From positions 1 to 7,234 of the forward strand of contig JAPKHB010000199.1 in NCBI GenBank assembly GCA_026647295.1: a stretch of DNA of 7,234 bases, in the 5' to 3' direction. Under the pieces are notes generated by a model, which saw nothing but the letters and a program-made list of their open reading frames with translations, had not been told where the DNA came from and searched no databases. The stretch comes from Planctomycetota bacterium. Lineage in GTDB: Bacteria; Planctomycetota; PLA2; JAEUHO01. Position numbers and translations under genes: made by a program. Of the stretch, positions 1 through 6,448 are shown piece after piece (position 1 is the stretch's first letter; each line of letters opens with the position of its first letter).

Positions 1-20
1 TCCTCGGTGAAAGCACGGCG

Positions 21-2840
21 ATGCGGCGGATCTTCGCGATGCTGCCGCGCGTCGCCGCGTCGGGCGGCGACCCCCGGATCGACGCGCTCGTGGCCGAGCG
101 CGAAGCCGCGCGGAAGCGCCGGGACTTCGCCGACGCCGACCGGATCCGCGACCTGCTCGCGGGGGAGGTCGGGGCCGAGGCTCCCTGGGTCGCGGTGAGC
201 GTGAAGCGCCGGCCCGGGGTGACGAACCCCGAGGCCGAGAGCGCGCGCCTTACGCTGGGGGCGCTCGGGCTCCCGGTCGAACGCGTCCAGACCGCCCGCA
301 CCTACCTGGTCCCGACGCGATCGGCCCCGTCCGAGGTGCTGCGCGCGGCCCGCCGCGCGCTGGGCAACGAGGTGATCGAGGAGGTGCTCGAGGGCCGGGT
401 GCGCACGGCGCGCTTCCCCGCGCCGGCGCGGGCCAAGGCGCTGCGGCGCGTCGTGCCGCTGCGCGGCCTGGACGCCAAGGGCCTGCTCGCGCTCTCCTTC
501 CGCCTGGGGCTCGCGCTCTCGCGCGAGGAGATGCTCGCCATCCAGGCCCACTTCCGCGCCCGGCGGCGCGAGCCCACCGACGTGGAGCTCGAGACGCTCG
601 CGCAGACCTGGAGCGAGCACTGCAAGCACAAGACGCTCGCGGGCGCGGTGCGCATGCGCGACGAGGCCGGCGAGCGGGCCTACCAGAACCTGCTCAAGGA
701 GACCATCTTCGAGGCCACGCGCCGGCTCGCGCGGCCCTGGTGCTGGAGCGTGTTCGAGGACAACGCCGGCGTCGTCGACTTCGACGGCGAGGACGGCGTG
801 TGCATGAAGGTGGAGACGCACAACCACCCCAGCGCCATCGAGCCCTACGGCGGGGCCGGCACGGGCGTGGGCGGCGTGATCCGCGACATCCTGGGCACCG
901 GCAAGGGCGCCCGCCCGGTGGCCAACACCGACGTGTTCTGCTTCGGCCCGCCGGACCTTCCGGCGGACCAGGTGCCGGAGGGCGCGCTCCACCCCCGCCG
1001 CCTGCTCAAGGGCGTGGTGGCCGGGGTGCGCGACTACGGCAACCGGATGGGCATCCCGACCGTGAACGGGGCGTTGTGCTTCGACCCGCGCTACCTGGGC
1101 AACCCGGTCGTGTACTGCGGCTGCGTCGGCCTCCTGCCGCGGCGCTTCGTGAAGAAGGCGGCCCGCCCGGGGGACCTGATCGTCGCCTTCGGCGGCCGCA
1201 CCGGCCGGGACGGCATCCACGGGGCCACCTTCAGCAGCCTGGAACTCCACGCCGAGAGCGAGACGGTCTCCTCGGGGGCCGTGCAGATCGGCGACCCGAT
1301 CACCGAGAAGAAGGTGCTGGACGTCCTGCTGGCGGGGCGCGACCGGGGCCTGTTCCACGCGGTGACCGACTGCGGCGCGGGCGGCTTCTCCAGCGCCGTG
1401 GGCGAGATGGGCGCCGCCACCGGCGCGGAGGTGGACCTGGCCGCCGCCCCGCTCAAGTACGAGGGCCTGGAGCCCTTCGAGATCTGGATCAGCGAGGCGC
1501 AGGAGCGCATGGTGGCCGCCATCGCACCGGGCCGCTACCCGCGCTTCGAGGCCCTGTGCCGCGCCGAGGACGTCGAGTGCGTCGTGCTCGGGCGCTTCAC
1601 CGCCGACCGGCGCCTGGTCGTGCGCCACGGACGCACGCGGCTGGCCGACCTGCCGATGGACTTCCTGCACGACGGCCTGCCGCGCGTCACCCGCGAGGCC
1701 ACGTTCCGCCGCGGCGGGGCCCCCGAGCCGGACCTCGGGGCGGACGACCCCGCGGGCGACCTGCTCGCGCTGCTCGCGATGCCCCAGATCGGCAGCAAGG
1801 AGTGGGTGATCCGCCAGTACGACCACGAGGTCCAGGCCGGCGCGGTGGTGCGGGCCCTGGTCGGACCGGGCCACGGCCCCGCCGACGCCGCCGTGCTGGC
1901 GCCCAAGCTGGGCTCGCGGCGCGGCGTGGTCCTGGGCAACGGGATCAACCCGGCCTACGGCGACATCGACCCCTACGCCATGGCGCTGGCGGTGGCCGAC
2001 GAGGCCCTGCGCAACGTGGTGTGCGTGGGCGCCGACCCCGCGCGGGTCGCGCTGCTGGACAACTTCACCTGGGGCAACTGCAACCGGCCCGAGACCCTGG
2101 GGGCGCTGGTGCGCGCCGCGGAGGGCTGCCGCGACGCCGCGTTGCTCTTCGGCACGCCCTTCATCTCGGGCAAGGACAGCCTGAACAACGAGTTCCGCAC
2201 CGCGGACGGCGAGCGCATCAGCGTCCCCCCCACCCTCCTCATCTCGGCCCTGGGGGTGATCGCCGACGTGCGGCGCACCGTCACCTCCGACCTCAAGGAG
2301 CCCGGCGCCGCCCTGGTGCTGGTCGGCGAGACGCACGACGAACTGGGCGGGAGCCACTGGCTCAAGCGCCACGGCGTGCTGGGCGAACGCGTGCCGGTCG
2401 TGCGTCCGAGCGCGCCGCGCGTGCACAAGGCGGTGGCGGCGCTGGTGCGCCGGGGCCTGGTGCGCGCGGCGCACGACCCCTCCGAGGGCGGGCTCGCCGT
2501 GGCGCTGGCCGAGATGGCCTTGGGCGCGGGCCTGGGGGCGCGCCTGGACCTCGGCCGGGTGCCCGCGACCACGGCCGAGCCGCACCGCGTGCTGTTCAGC
2601 GAGAGCGCGACGCGCTACCTGCTGGAGGTGGCGCCGGCGCGCCGGGCGGCGGTGCGCCGCGCGCTGGACCGCGCGCGCGTGCCCTGGGCGGTGGTGGGCG
2701 AGGTGCTCGCGGAGCCGGTGCTGGTGGTGGGCCCGGCCCCGGGCGCCGGCCGCGCCGGGGGGGAGTGGTTCCGCGTCCCGGTGGCCGAACTCGCGGCGGC
2801 CTGGCAGGGCGCCCTGCTGGGCGTTAGGGAGCCCCGATGA
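21..2840 (+). CDS. purL: Phosphoribosylformylglycinamidine (FGAM) synthase, PurS-PurL fusion with a CysS-tail-like N-terminus
   Basis: This protein converts FGAR, ATP and ammonia to FGAM in cytosolic de novo purine synthesis; the ammonia comes from PurQ, encoded next. The 939 residues fall into three parts. Residues 19-46 resemble the C-terminal tail of cysteinyl-tRNA synthetase. About 56-135 match PurS (VSVKRRPGVTNPEAES, then LGNEVIEE). About 155 onward is small-type PurL. Clear PurL signatures are WSEHCKHK (197-204), VETHNHPSAIEPYGG (from 264), DCGAGGFSSAVGEMG (from 450), SEAQERM (491-497), FISGKDSLNN (714-723) and HDPSEGG (818-824). The tandem ATP-binding (AIRS-type) halves are both present and no key motif looks broken. 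Small PurL proteins are about 730-750 residues, so the extra length is the two N-terminal modules. ATG 21 has a modest GGTGA 10 bases upstream, but the frame stays open to the window edge, so the true start may lie outside. Internal GTGs at 195 and 201 lack a well-spaced ribosome site. Confidence 0.93.
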   Translation: MRRIFAMLPRVAASGGDPRIDALVAEREAARKRRDFADADRIRDLLAGEVGAEAPWVAVSVKRRPGVTNPEAESARLTLGALGLPVERVQTARTYLVPTRSAPSEVLRAARRALGNEVIEEVLEGRVRTARFPAPARAKALRRVVPLRGLDAKGLLALSFRLGLALSREEMLAIQAHFRARRREPTDVELETLAQTWSEHCKHKTLAGAVRMRDEAGERAYQNLLKETIFEATRRLARPWCWSVFEDNAGVVDFDGEDGVCMKVETHNHPSAIEPYGGAGTGVGGVIRDILGTGKGARPVANTDVFCFGPPDLPADQVPEGALHPRRLLKGVVAGVRDYGNRMGIPTVNGALCFDPRYLGNPVVYCGCVGLLPRRFVKKAARPGDLIVAFGGRTGRDGIHGATFSSLELHAESETVSSGAVQIGDPITEKKVLDVLLAGRDRGLFHAVTDCGAGGFSSAVGEMGAATGAEVDLAAAPLKYEGLEPFEIWISEAQERMVAAIAPGRYPRFEALCRAEDVECVVLGRFTADRRLVVRHGRTRLADLPMDFLHDGLPRVTREATFRRGGAPEPDLGADDPAGDLLALLAMPQIGSKEWVIRQYDHEVQAGAVVRALVGPGHGPADAAVLAPKLGSRRGVVLGNGINPAYGDIDPYAMALAVADEALRNVVCVGADPARVALLDNFTWGNCNRPETLGALVRAAEGCRDAALLFGTPFISGKDSLNNEFRTADGERISVPPTLLISALGVIADVRRTVTSDLKEPGAALVLVGETHDELGGSHWLKRHGVLGERVPVVRPSAPRVHKAVAALVRRGLVRAAHDPSEGGLAVALAEMALGAGLGARLDLGRVPATTAEPHRVLFSESATRYLLEVAPARRAAVRRALDRARVPWAVVGEVLAEPVLVVGPAPGAGRAGGEWFRVPVAELAAAWQGALLGVREPR
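75..158 (+). other. CysS C-terminal-tail-like segment inside the purSL reading frame
   Basis: Residues 19-46 of the purSL product contain EREAARKRRDFADADRIRD. This closely follows the pattern near the end of cysteinyl-tRNA synthetases (ER..AR...D...AD.IRD.L), part of their anticodon-side helical C-terminal region. The usual final block (leucine-glutamate-aspartate, then Gly-Thr and Trp-Arg) is absent in all three forward frames. The frame instead runs straight into PurS. It is also open upstream of ATG 21 (codons for L-G-E-S-T-A), so a longer cysS gene could precede it. Identification rests on this one motif. A coincidental charged helix is the alternative. Confidence 0.55.
2826..2831 (+). 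promoter_or_regulatory. Ribosome binding site of purQ inside the end of purSL
   Basis: AGGGAG lies five bases before the purQ ATG at 2837. It supports the long form of PurQ that includes the basic repeat tail, over a shorter form starting at GTG 2975, which has no such site. The purQ ATG overlaps the purSL TGA as ATGA, an arrangement typical of translational coupling. Confidence 0.7.
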
Positions 2841-3742
2841 GCGCGCGTCCGAAGGCCGGCCCGCCCCCGCGGGCACGCAAGGCGGCGCCCAAGGCGGCGC
2901 GCAAGGCGCCGCGCAAGGCGGCGCGCAAGGCGCCGCGCGCGGCGCGCGCCGCCACGCCGCGCCGCGCGGCTCCCGTGCGCGTGCTGGTGCTGCGCGCGCC
3001 GGGCACCAACTGCGACCGCGAGACCGCCCACGCCTTCGGGCGCGCCGGCGCCGAGCCGCTGGTCCGGCACGTGAACGCCGTGCTGGCGCGGCCCCGGATC
3101 CTGGCCGAGGTCCGGGCGCTGGTGATCCCGGGCGGCTTCTCCTTCGGAGACGACCTGGGCGCCGGCACCGTGCTCGGCACGCTGCTCCGGGAACGGCTGC
3201 GCGACCCGCTGCGCGCGCTGGTGGACCGGGGGGGGCTGGTCCTGGGCATCTGCAACGGGTTCCAGGTGCTCGTGCGCACCGGGCTGCTGCCCGGCTGGCC
3301 GGACGACCCCGCCCCGGTCGCGCTGGCCTTCAACGCGCAGGGGCGCTACGAGGACCGCTGGGTGACGCTGCGCGTCGAGACCGACCGCTCGCCCTTCCTC
3401 GTCGCGGGCGACCTGCTGCGCTGCCCCGTGGCCCACGCCGAGGGCCGCTTCCTGCCCCGCGACGCCGCGGTGCTCGAACGCCTCCGCGCCGCCGGGCAGG
3501 TGGCGCTGCGCTACGTGGCGCCCGGAGGCGGCGCGCCGGCGCCCTTCCCCGCGAACCCCAACGGCGCGGTGGACGACGTCGCGGGCCTCGTGGACCCCAC
3601 GGGCCGCGTCCTGGGCCTCATGCCCCATCCCGAGCGCCACCAGTTCCCCTGGCAGGATCCCCTGTTCCACGCCGGCCGGGGCTCGCGCACCCCCGACGGC
3701 CTCACGCTGTTCCAGCGCGCCGTCGCCCACCTCAAGGGGTAG
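2837..3742 (+). CDS. purQ: FGAM synthase glutaminase subunit PurQ with a basic repeat N-terminal tail
   Basis: This is a class I glutamine amidotransferase that hydrolyses glutamine and channels ammonia to PurL. The catalytic core starts near residue 47 (VRVLVLRAPGTNCDRETAH). It contains the IPGGFSFGDDLGAG oxyanion-region motif, the nucleophile Cys139 in GICNGFQ, and the paired His264 and Glu266 in MPHPERH, so the triad is intact. At 301 residues it is at the long end for the family. The surplus is residues 1-46, a Lys/Arg/Ala/Pro-rich extension with a four-residue repeat (xKAx) at 14-33 that resembles histone H1-like tails and is not part of normal PurQ. The start at ATG 2837 is supported by AGGGAG upstream and by the ATGA overlap with purSL, so the two subunits are probably made from one transcript in coupled amounts. 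Function is secure; the role of the tail is unknown. Confidence 0.93.
   Translation: MSARPKAGPPPRARKAAPKAARKAPRKAARKAPRAARAATPRRAAPVRVLVLRAPGTNCDRETAHAFGRAGAEPLVRHVNAVLARPRILAEVRALVIPGGFSFGDDLGAGTVLGTLLRERLRDPLRALVDRGGLVLGICNGFQVLVRTGLLPGWPDDPAPVALAFNAQGRYEDRWVTLRVETDRSPFLVAGDLLRCPVAHAEGRFLPRDAAVLERLRAAGQVALRYVAPGGGAPAPFPANPNGAVDDVAGLVDPTGRVLGLMPHPERHQFPWQDPLFHAGRGSRTPDGLTLFQRAVAHLKG
2876..2935 (+). repeat. Five tandem 12-base units encoding a basic xKAx repeat in PurQ
   Basis: Five consecutive 12-base units of the form CGCAAGGCGGCG, with single-base variants (CCC at the start of unit 2; GCGCCG endings in units 3 and 5), encode RKAA, PKAA, RKAP, RKAA and RKAP. The unit length keeps the reading frame. 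The tract looks like expansion by slippage or unequal recombination. It falls wholly in the extension ahead of the PurQ core. Confidence 0.85.
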
Positions 3743-3784
3743 CCCCGATTGGACCGGGGGGCGGCGGGCGGCGTCCATTCCCCG

Positions 3785-3804
3785 GGCGCCGGACGGCCGG
3801 CGCC
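3785..3804 (+). terminator. Possible hairpin terminator after purQ
   Basis: GGCGCCGG and CCGGCGCC form a perfect 8-bp all-GC stem around the four-base loop ACGG, 42 bases past the purQ stop. Only a weak T content follows (GGCGTTGGT), so it is not a classic U-tract terminator. A smaller stem, CCCCG/CGGGG around a seven-base loop (3743-3759), sits directly after the stop. In such GC-rich DNA some stems arise by chance. Confidence 0.4.
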
Positions 3805-3891
3805 GGCGTTGGTAGCCTGGGGGCACACGGCCGCAACCGGCGCGCGCCGCCTCCTGGACAGGTCCCGGGTCCGAGGCGATCCGGGCCAAGG

Positions 3892-3909
3892 CTCCCCCGG
3901 CTGGGGGGG
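3892..3909 (+). promoter_or_regulatory. Leader hairpin with G8 run just upstream of the VIT-domain gene
   Basis: CTCCCCC and GGGGGGG can pair (one G-T pair) around the loop GGCT. The 3' arm is part of an uninterrupted run of eight G (3903-3910). It ends 16 bases before the ATG at 3927 and 7 bases before the weak GGGG ribosome-site candidate (3917-3920). It could affect translation or mRNA stability, but nothing beyond pairing potential supports this. I found no convincing promoter elements in the rest of the spacer from 3743. Confidence 0.3.
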
Positions 3910-3926
3910 GCAGAACGGGGCGAGTG

Positions 3927-5582
3927 ATGCGCGAGGTCCTGCAACGCAGGTTCTGGAGCCGGCCGGGCCGCGGGGCGCTGGCGCTCGGGGTGCTCGGGTG
4001 GCTGGCGCTGTGCGCGCCGGCCGCCGAGGCGCGGGGGCGCGACGGCGCCGACGGGTTGCCCGGCGGCGGCGGCCTTCCGGGCGCGCCCGGGGCGCGCGGC
4101 GGCGACGGGCCCGGGCCCGGCCTCGGCCGGGGCGCCGGCCTGGAGGAGCGCCGGGCACGCACGCGCTGGCTCGACGAGCAGCGGCCGCCGCCCACCCAGA
4201 CGGCGCCCCCCACGACCCCGACGCCCGGCGGCGCGCCGGCCGCCCCCGAGCCGCCGCGCGGCATCGTGACCCTCACGCACGGCGAGGTGCGGCTGGTGGC
4301 CGACCTCGCGCGCGTGAACCTGGTGCTCGAGGTGCGCAACGAGGGCGCCGAGCCGCTGGAGTGGAGCCACTCCTACCCCCTCGACCCCGCCTGCGAGGTG
4401 ATCGGCGCGGCCCTGCGCCGCGGGCGCGAGGCGCCGGTCGTGGCCCGCACGCTCACGCTCGCCGACGCGCGCTCGATCTACGCCGAGATCCGCAACCCGC
4501 GGCCGGCCCCGCCGACCGTCGTACCGCCCCGCGGCGGGAACTCCGACCCGCTGCGCCTGGAGCGGGTGACGCCCGAGCGCCTGGACGTGAGCCTGTGGCC
4601 GATCGAGCCCGGCGAGACGGTGCGCGTCGAGCTGGCCTTCGTGACGCCGCTGCGCGGGCGCGGGGCCGCGCGCCGCTTCGTGGACGTGCTCGGCGGGCCG
4701 GACGCGACCCGGCCGGAACCGCTCCCGCGCGAGCACCGCAGCGAGGCCCCCGGGGAGCCCCCCGGGCCGCCCCGCGACGGCGTCACCGCCGGGGCCGCGG
4801 TGTGGCTGATCCACCCCGGCGAGCTCACCCTGGCCACCGCGGGCGCCCAGGGCGCCACCTTGAGCGGCGAGGTCGCCGGGCGCTTCGTGTTCCACGGCGA
4901 GGCCGCCGTCCGGCCGGACCAGCCCCGGGCCAGCGTGGAGTTCCTGGACTCGCGCCCGACCCACGCCCGTGCGCTCGCCGTGCCCGGCGGCGCACACGCC
5001 GCCGAGGTGGCCATCTGGTGGTTCGACCCCGCCCTGTTCCTCGCGGCGCGCGGCTACCGCCTCACGCCCGACCTGCCGCTCACGCTGCGCCTGGGCGAGG
5101 CGCGCGGCTCGGCCACGCAGCTCTCGCGCCTGGCCTTCGAGGGCACGGACCCCGCGCGGCCCGTGACGGCCCTCCTGCGCGGGGGCGGGGAGCGGCTGCG
5201 CTTCTTCGTCGACGTCGAGGACGCCACGGGCACGGTGCTCGAGACCGTGGCCGTGGACCTGCCCGTGGAGCGCCCCGCGGCGCCGGACGCGGACCTCAAG
5301 GGGACGATCACCGCCTGGCACCGCGCGGGCCTCGTGCACCGCGTCCGCGGCTGGGCCGGCGACGACCCCGTGCGGCGCGCCGAGGCCGTGCGCTACGCCG
5401 TGGACCTGGGCGTGCTGGCGCCCGACTCGGCCGCGCTGGCCGTGCCCGCGCGCGAGCGCGGCCAACTCGGCGTGCGCAGCCGGCGCCTGTACGAAGGCGA
5501 CGGCGTGCCGCTCGGAGCCCAGCGCCGCGAGGCGGACTGGAAGCAGCCCCCGGCGGGGGCGTTCCCGCCGCCCGCGCGCTAG
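3927..5582 (+). CDS. Exported VIT-domain protein with a short collagen-like tract, no vWA domain
   Basis: This is a 551-residue protein of unknown specific function. From the ATG it shows an Arg-rich start, a hydrophobic stretch (ALALGVLGWLALCAPAA) and a likely signal-peptidase site after AEA, near residue 35, so it is probably exported. Nine Gly-X-Y triplets follow (37-63), then a Pro/Thr linker (about 89-111). About 112-250 resembles the VIT domain of inter-alpha-trypsin/vault-type proteins: VxLxHGEVRL, an EPLEWSHSYPLDP block, ARSIYAEIRNP, and IEPGETVRVELAFVTPL. VIT proteins usually continue into a vWA domain with a DxSxS metal site; none is visible here. The C-terminal part (AEAVRYAVDLGVLAPDSAALAV, about 485-506) recalls the region after vWA in VIT-vWA proteins. 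The track-start GTG 3924 lies one codon upstream; ATG was chosen, with GGGG six bases ahead. A surface or periplasmic structural or adhesive role is inference. Confidence 0.75.
   Translation: MREVLQRRFWSRPGRGALALGVLGWLALCAPAAEARGRDGADGLPGGGGLPGAPGARGGDGPGPGLGRGAGLEERRARTRWLDEQRPPPTQTAPPTTPTPGGAPAAPEPPRGIVTLTHGEVRLVADLARVNLVLEVRNEGAEPLEWSHSYPLDPACEVIGAALRRGREAPVVARTLTLADARSIYAEIRNPRPAPPTVVPPRGGNSDPLRLERVTPERLDVSLWPIEPGETVRVELAFVTPLRGRGAARRFVDVLGGPDATRPEPLPREHRSEAPGEPPGPPRDGVTAGAAVWLIHPGELTLATAGAQGATLSGEVAGRFVFHGEAAVRPDQPRASVEFLDSRPTHARALAVPGGAHAAEVAIWWFDPALFLAARGYRLTPDLPLTLRLGEARGSATQLSRLAFEGTDPARPVTALLRGGGERLRFFVDVEDATGTVLETVAVDLPVERPAAPDADLKGTITAWHRAGLVHRVRGWAGDDPVRRAEAVRYAVDLGVLAPDSAALAVPARERGQLGVRSRRLYEGDGVPLGAQRREADWKQPPAGAFPPPAR
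4035..4115 (+). repeat. Collagen-like Gly-X-Y coding tract
   Basis: Nine uninterrupted triplets directly after the predicted signal-peptide cleavage site read GRD, GAD, GLP, GGG, GLP, GAP, GAR, GGD and GPG. The periodicity breaks afterwards. The tract is much shorter than in typical bacterial collagen-like proteins, so it may be a flexible Gly-rich linker or a degenerate remnant and not a triple helix. Confidence 0.6.
5579..5582. other. CTAG palindrome carrying the stop codons of two convergent genes
   Basis: The plus-strand VIT gene ends in TAG at 5580-5582 and the minus-strand prmC ends in TAG at 5581-5579. Both stops lie in the same self-complementary CTAG. There is no intergenic space, so any transcription terminator must lie inside the opposing coding region. 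Confidence 0.9.
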
Positions 5583-6448
5583 GCCCCCGGAGCCGGCCGC
5601 CGCGCGAGGAGCACGCGGGGGATCCCGGCCAGGTCCGGGACCGCCCGCGCCTCGCGCCAGCCGTGGGCGCCCAGCACGGCGAGCCCCTCGGCGGCGCTGC
5701 CAAGGCCCACCTCGACGGCGAGCACGCCCGCGGGGGCCAACGCCGCCGGGGCCTCGCGCGCGAGCCGGCGCACGAAGTGGAGCGGGTCGGGCTCCGGGGG
5801 GTGGAGCGCGAGCGCCGGCTCGTGGCGCGCCACGGCCGGATCGAGCAGGGGGTCGCCGCGCGCCACGTAGGGCGGGTTGGACAGGACGGCGTCCAGGCGC
5901 CCGTGGCCGGGCTCCTCCTGCCACGGCTCGAGGAGGTCCCCGGCGCGCAGCACCAGCCGCTCCAGCACGCCGTGGCGTCGGGCGTTCTGATGCGCCACCT
6001 CGAGCGCCGCGGGGTCCAGGTCGCTCGCCCAGGCGGTCGCGTCCGGGCGCTCGAGCAGGACCGTGATCGCGATCACGCCCGCACCCGTGCCCACGTCCAG
6101 CACCCGGGGCGCGGCGCGGCCGGCGAGCGTCTGGAGCGCGGCCTCGACCAGCGTCTCCGTCTCGGGCCGCGGGACGAGCACGGCCGGCGTGACCGCGAAG
6201 GGCCGCGCGTAGAACTCGCGTTCGCCCACGAGGTAGGCGACCGGGACGCCGTCGCCGCGCCGGCGCACCAACTCGCGCACGCGGTCGCGCTCGGCCGGCG
6301 CGAGCGGCCGGTCGAAGTGGACGTACAGGTCCAGCCGCGCCAGGCCGAGCGCGTGGGCCAGGAGCAACTCGGCGTCCAGGCGCGGCGACTCGCACCCGCG
6401 CCCGGCCAGCCACGCCGCCGAGCGCCTAAGGACCTCGAGCAGGGTCAG
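5579..6448 (-). CDS. prmC: Peptide chain release factor N5-glutamine methyltransferase PrmC
   Basis: PrmC methylates the glutamine of the GGQ motif in release factors RF1 and RF2, using S-adenosylmethionine, in the cytosol. Counting from the CTG at 6448 the protein has 289 residues, the normal family length. It begins TLLEVLRRSAAWLAGRG..SPRLDAELLLAHALGL, the usual PrmC helical N-terminal domain. Then come VPVAYLVGEREFY (68-80), PRPETE (93-98), the SAM-binding DVGTGAG (118-124), an acidic SDLDP (142-146) and the catalytic NPPY (191-194). The segment EPDPLHF (219-225) differs slightly from the common GxDGLxF. No ATG, GTG or TTG is in frame near the conserved start. The CTG overlaps the upstream gene's TGA as CTGA, and an alternative ATC at 6466 follows GGAGGG by six bases. 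The usual neighbour prfA is not in the window. Its TAG stop shares a CTAG with the convergent VIT gene. Confidence 0.9.
   Translation of the reverse strand: MTLLEVLRRSAAWLAGRGCESPRLDAELLLAHALGLARLDLYVHFDRPLAPAERDRVRELVRRRGDGVPVAYLVGEREFYARPFAVTPAVLVPRPETETLVEAALQTLAGRAAPRVLDVGTGAGVIAITVLLERPDATAWASDLDPAALEVAHQNARRHGVLERLVLRAGDLLEPWQEEPGHGRLDAVLSNPPYVARGDPLLDPAVARHEPALALHPPEPDPLHFVRRLAREAPAALAPAGVLAVEVGLGSAAEGLAVLGAHGWREARAVPDLAGIPRVLLARRPAPGA

Noticed and set aside
195..203. GTG codons as the true start of a PurS-PurL protein
   Set aside because: GTG 195 would make a GTGA overlap with a stop in frame 1, but frame 1 upstream encodes no sensible protein and no ribosome site is suitably spaced. 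Kept only as an alternative.
740..2827. 695-residue plus-strand open frame inside purSL
   Set aside because: It is a GC-rich out-of-frame shadow: Arg/Gly/Pro-dominated, low complexity, no motifs, while the purSL frame carries every PurL signature over the same bases.
3743..3926. Promoter for the VIT gene in the spacer
   Set aside because: TTGGTA near 3809 resembles a -35 element, but no -10-like sequence lies at the proper distance.
4005..4020. Lipoprotein signal at the Cys in LALC of the VIT protein
   Set aside because: The residue before the Cys is Leu and not Gly/Ala/Ser, so the lipobox is poor; an AEA cleavage site further on fits an ordinary signal peptide better.
2615..4339. 574-residue minus-strand open frame opposite purQ
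   Set aside because: Antisense to a confident purQ; length is explained by rarity of stop codons at this G+C content.
3732..6413. 893-residue minus-strand open frame
   Set aside because: Same shadow composition, and it overlaps both prmC in another frame and the whole VIT gene; no recognisable motif.
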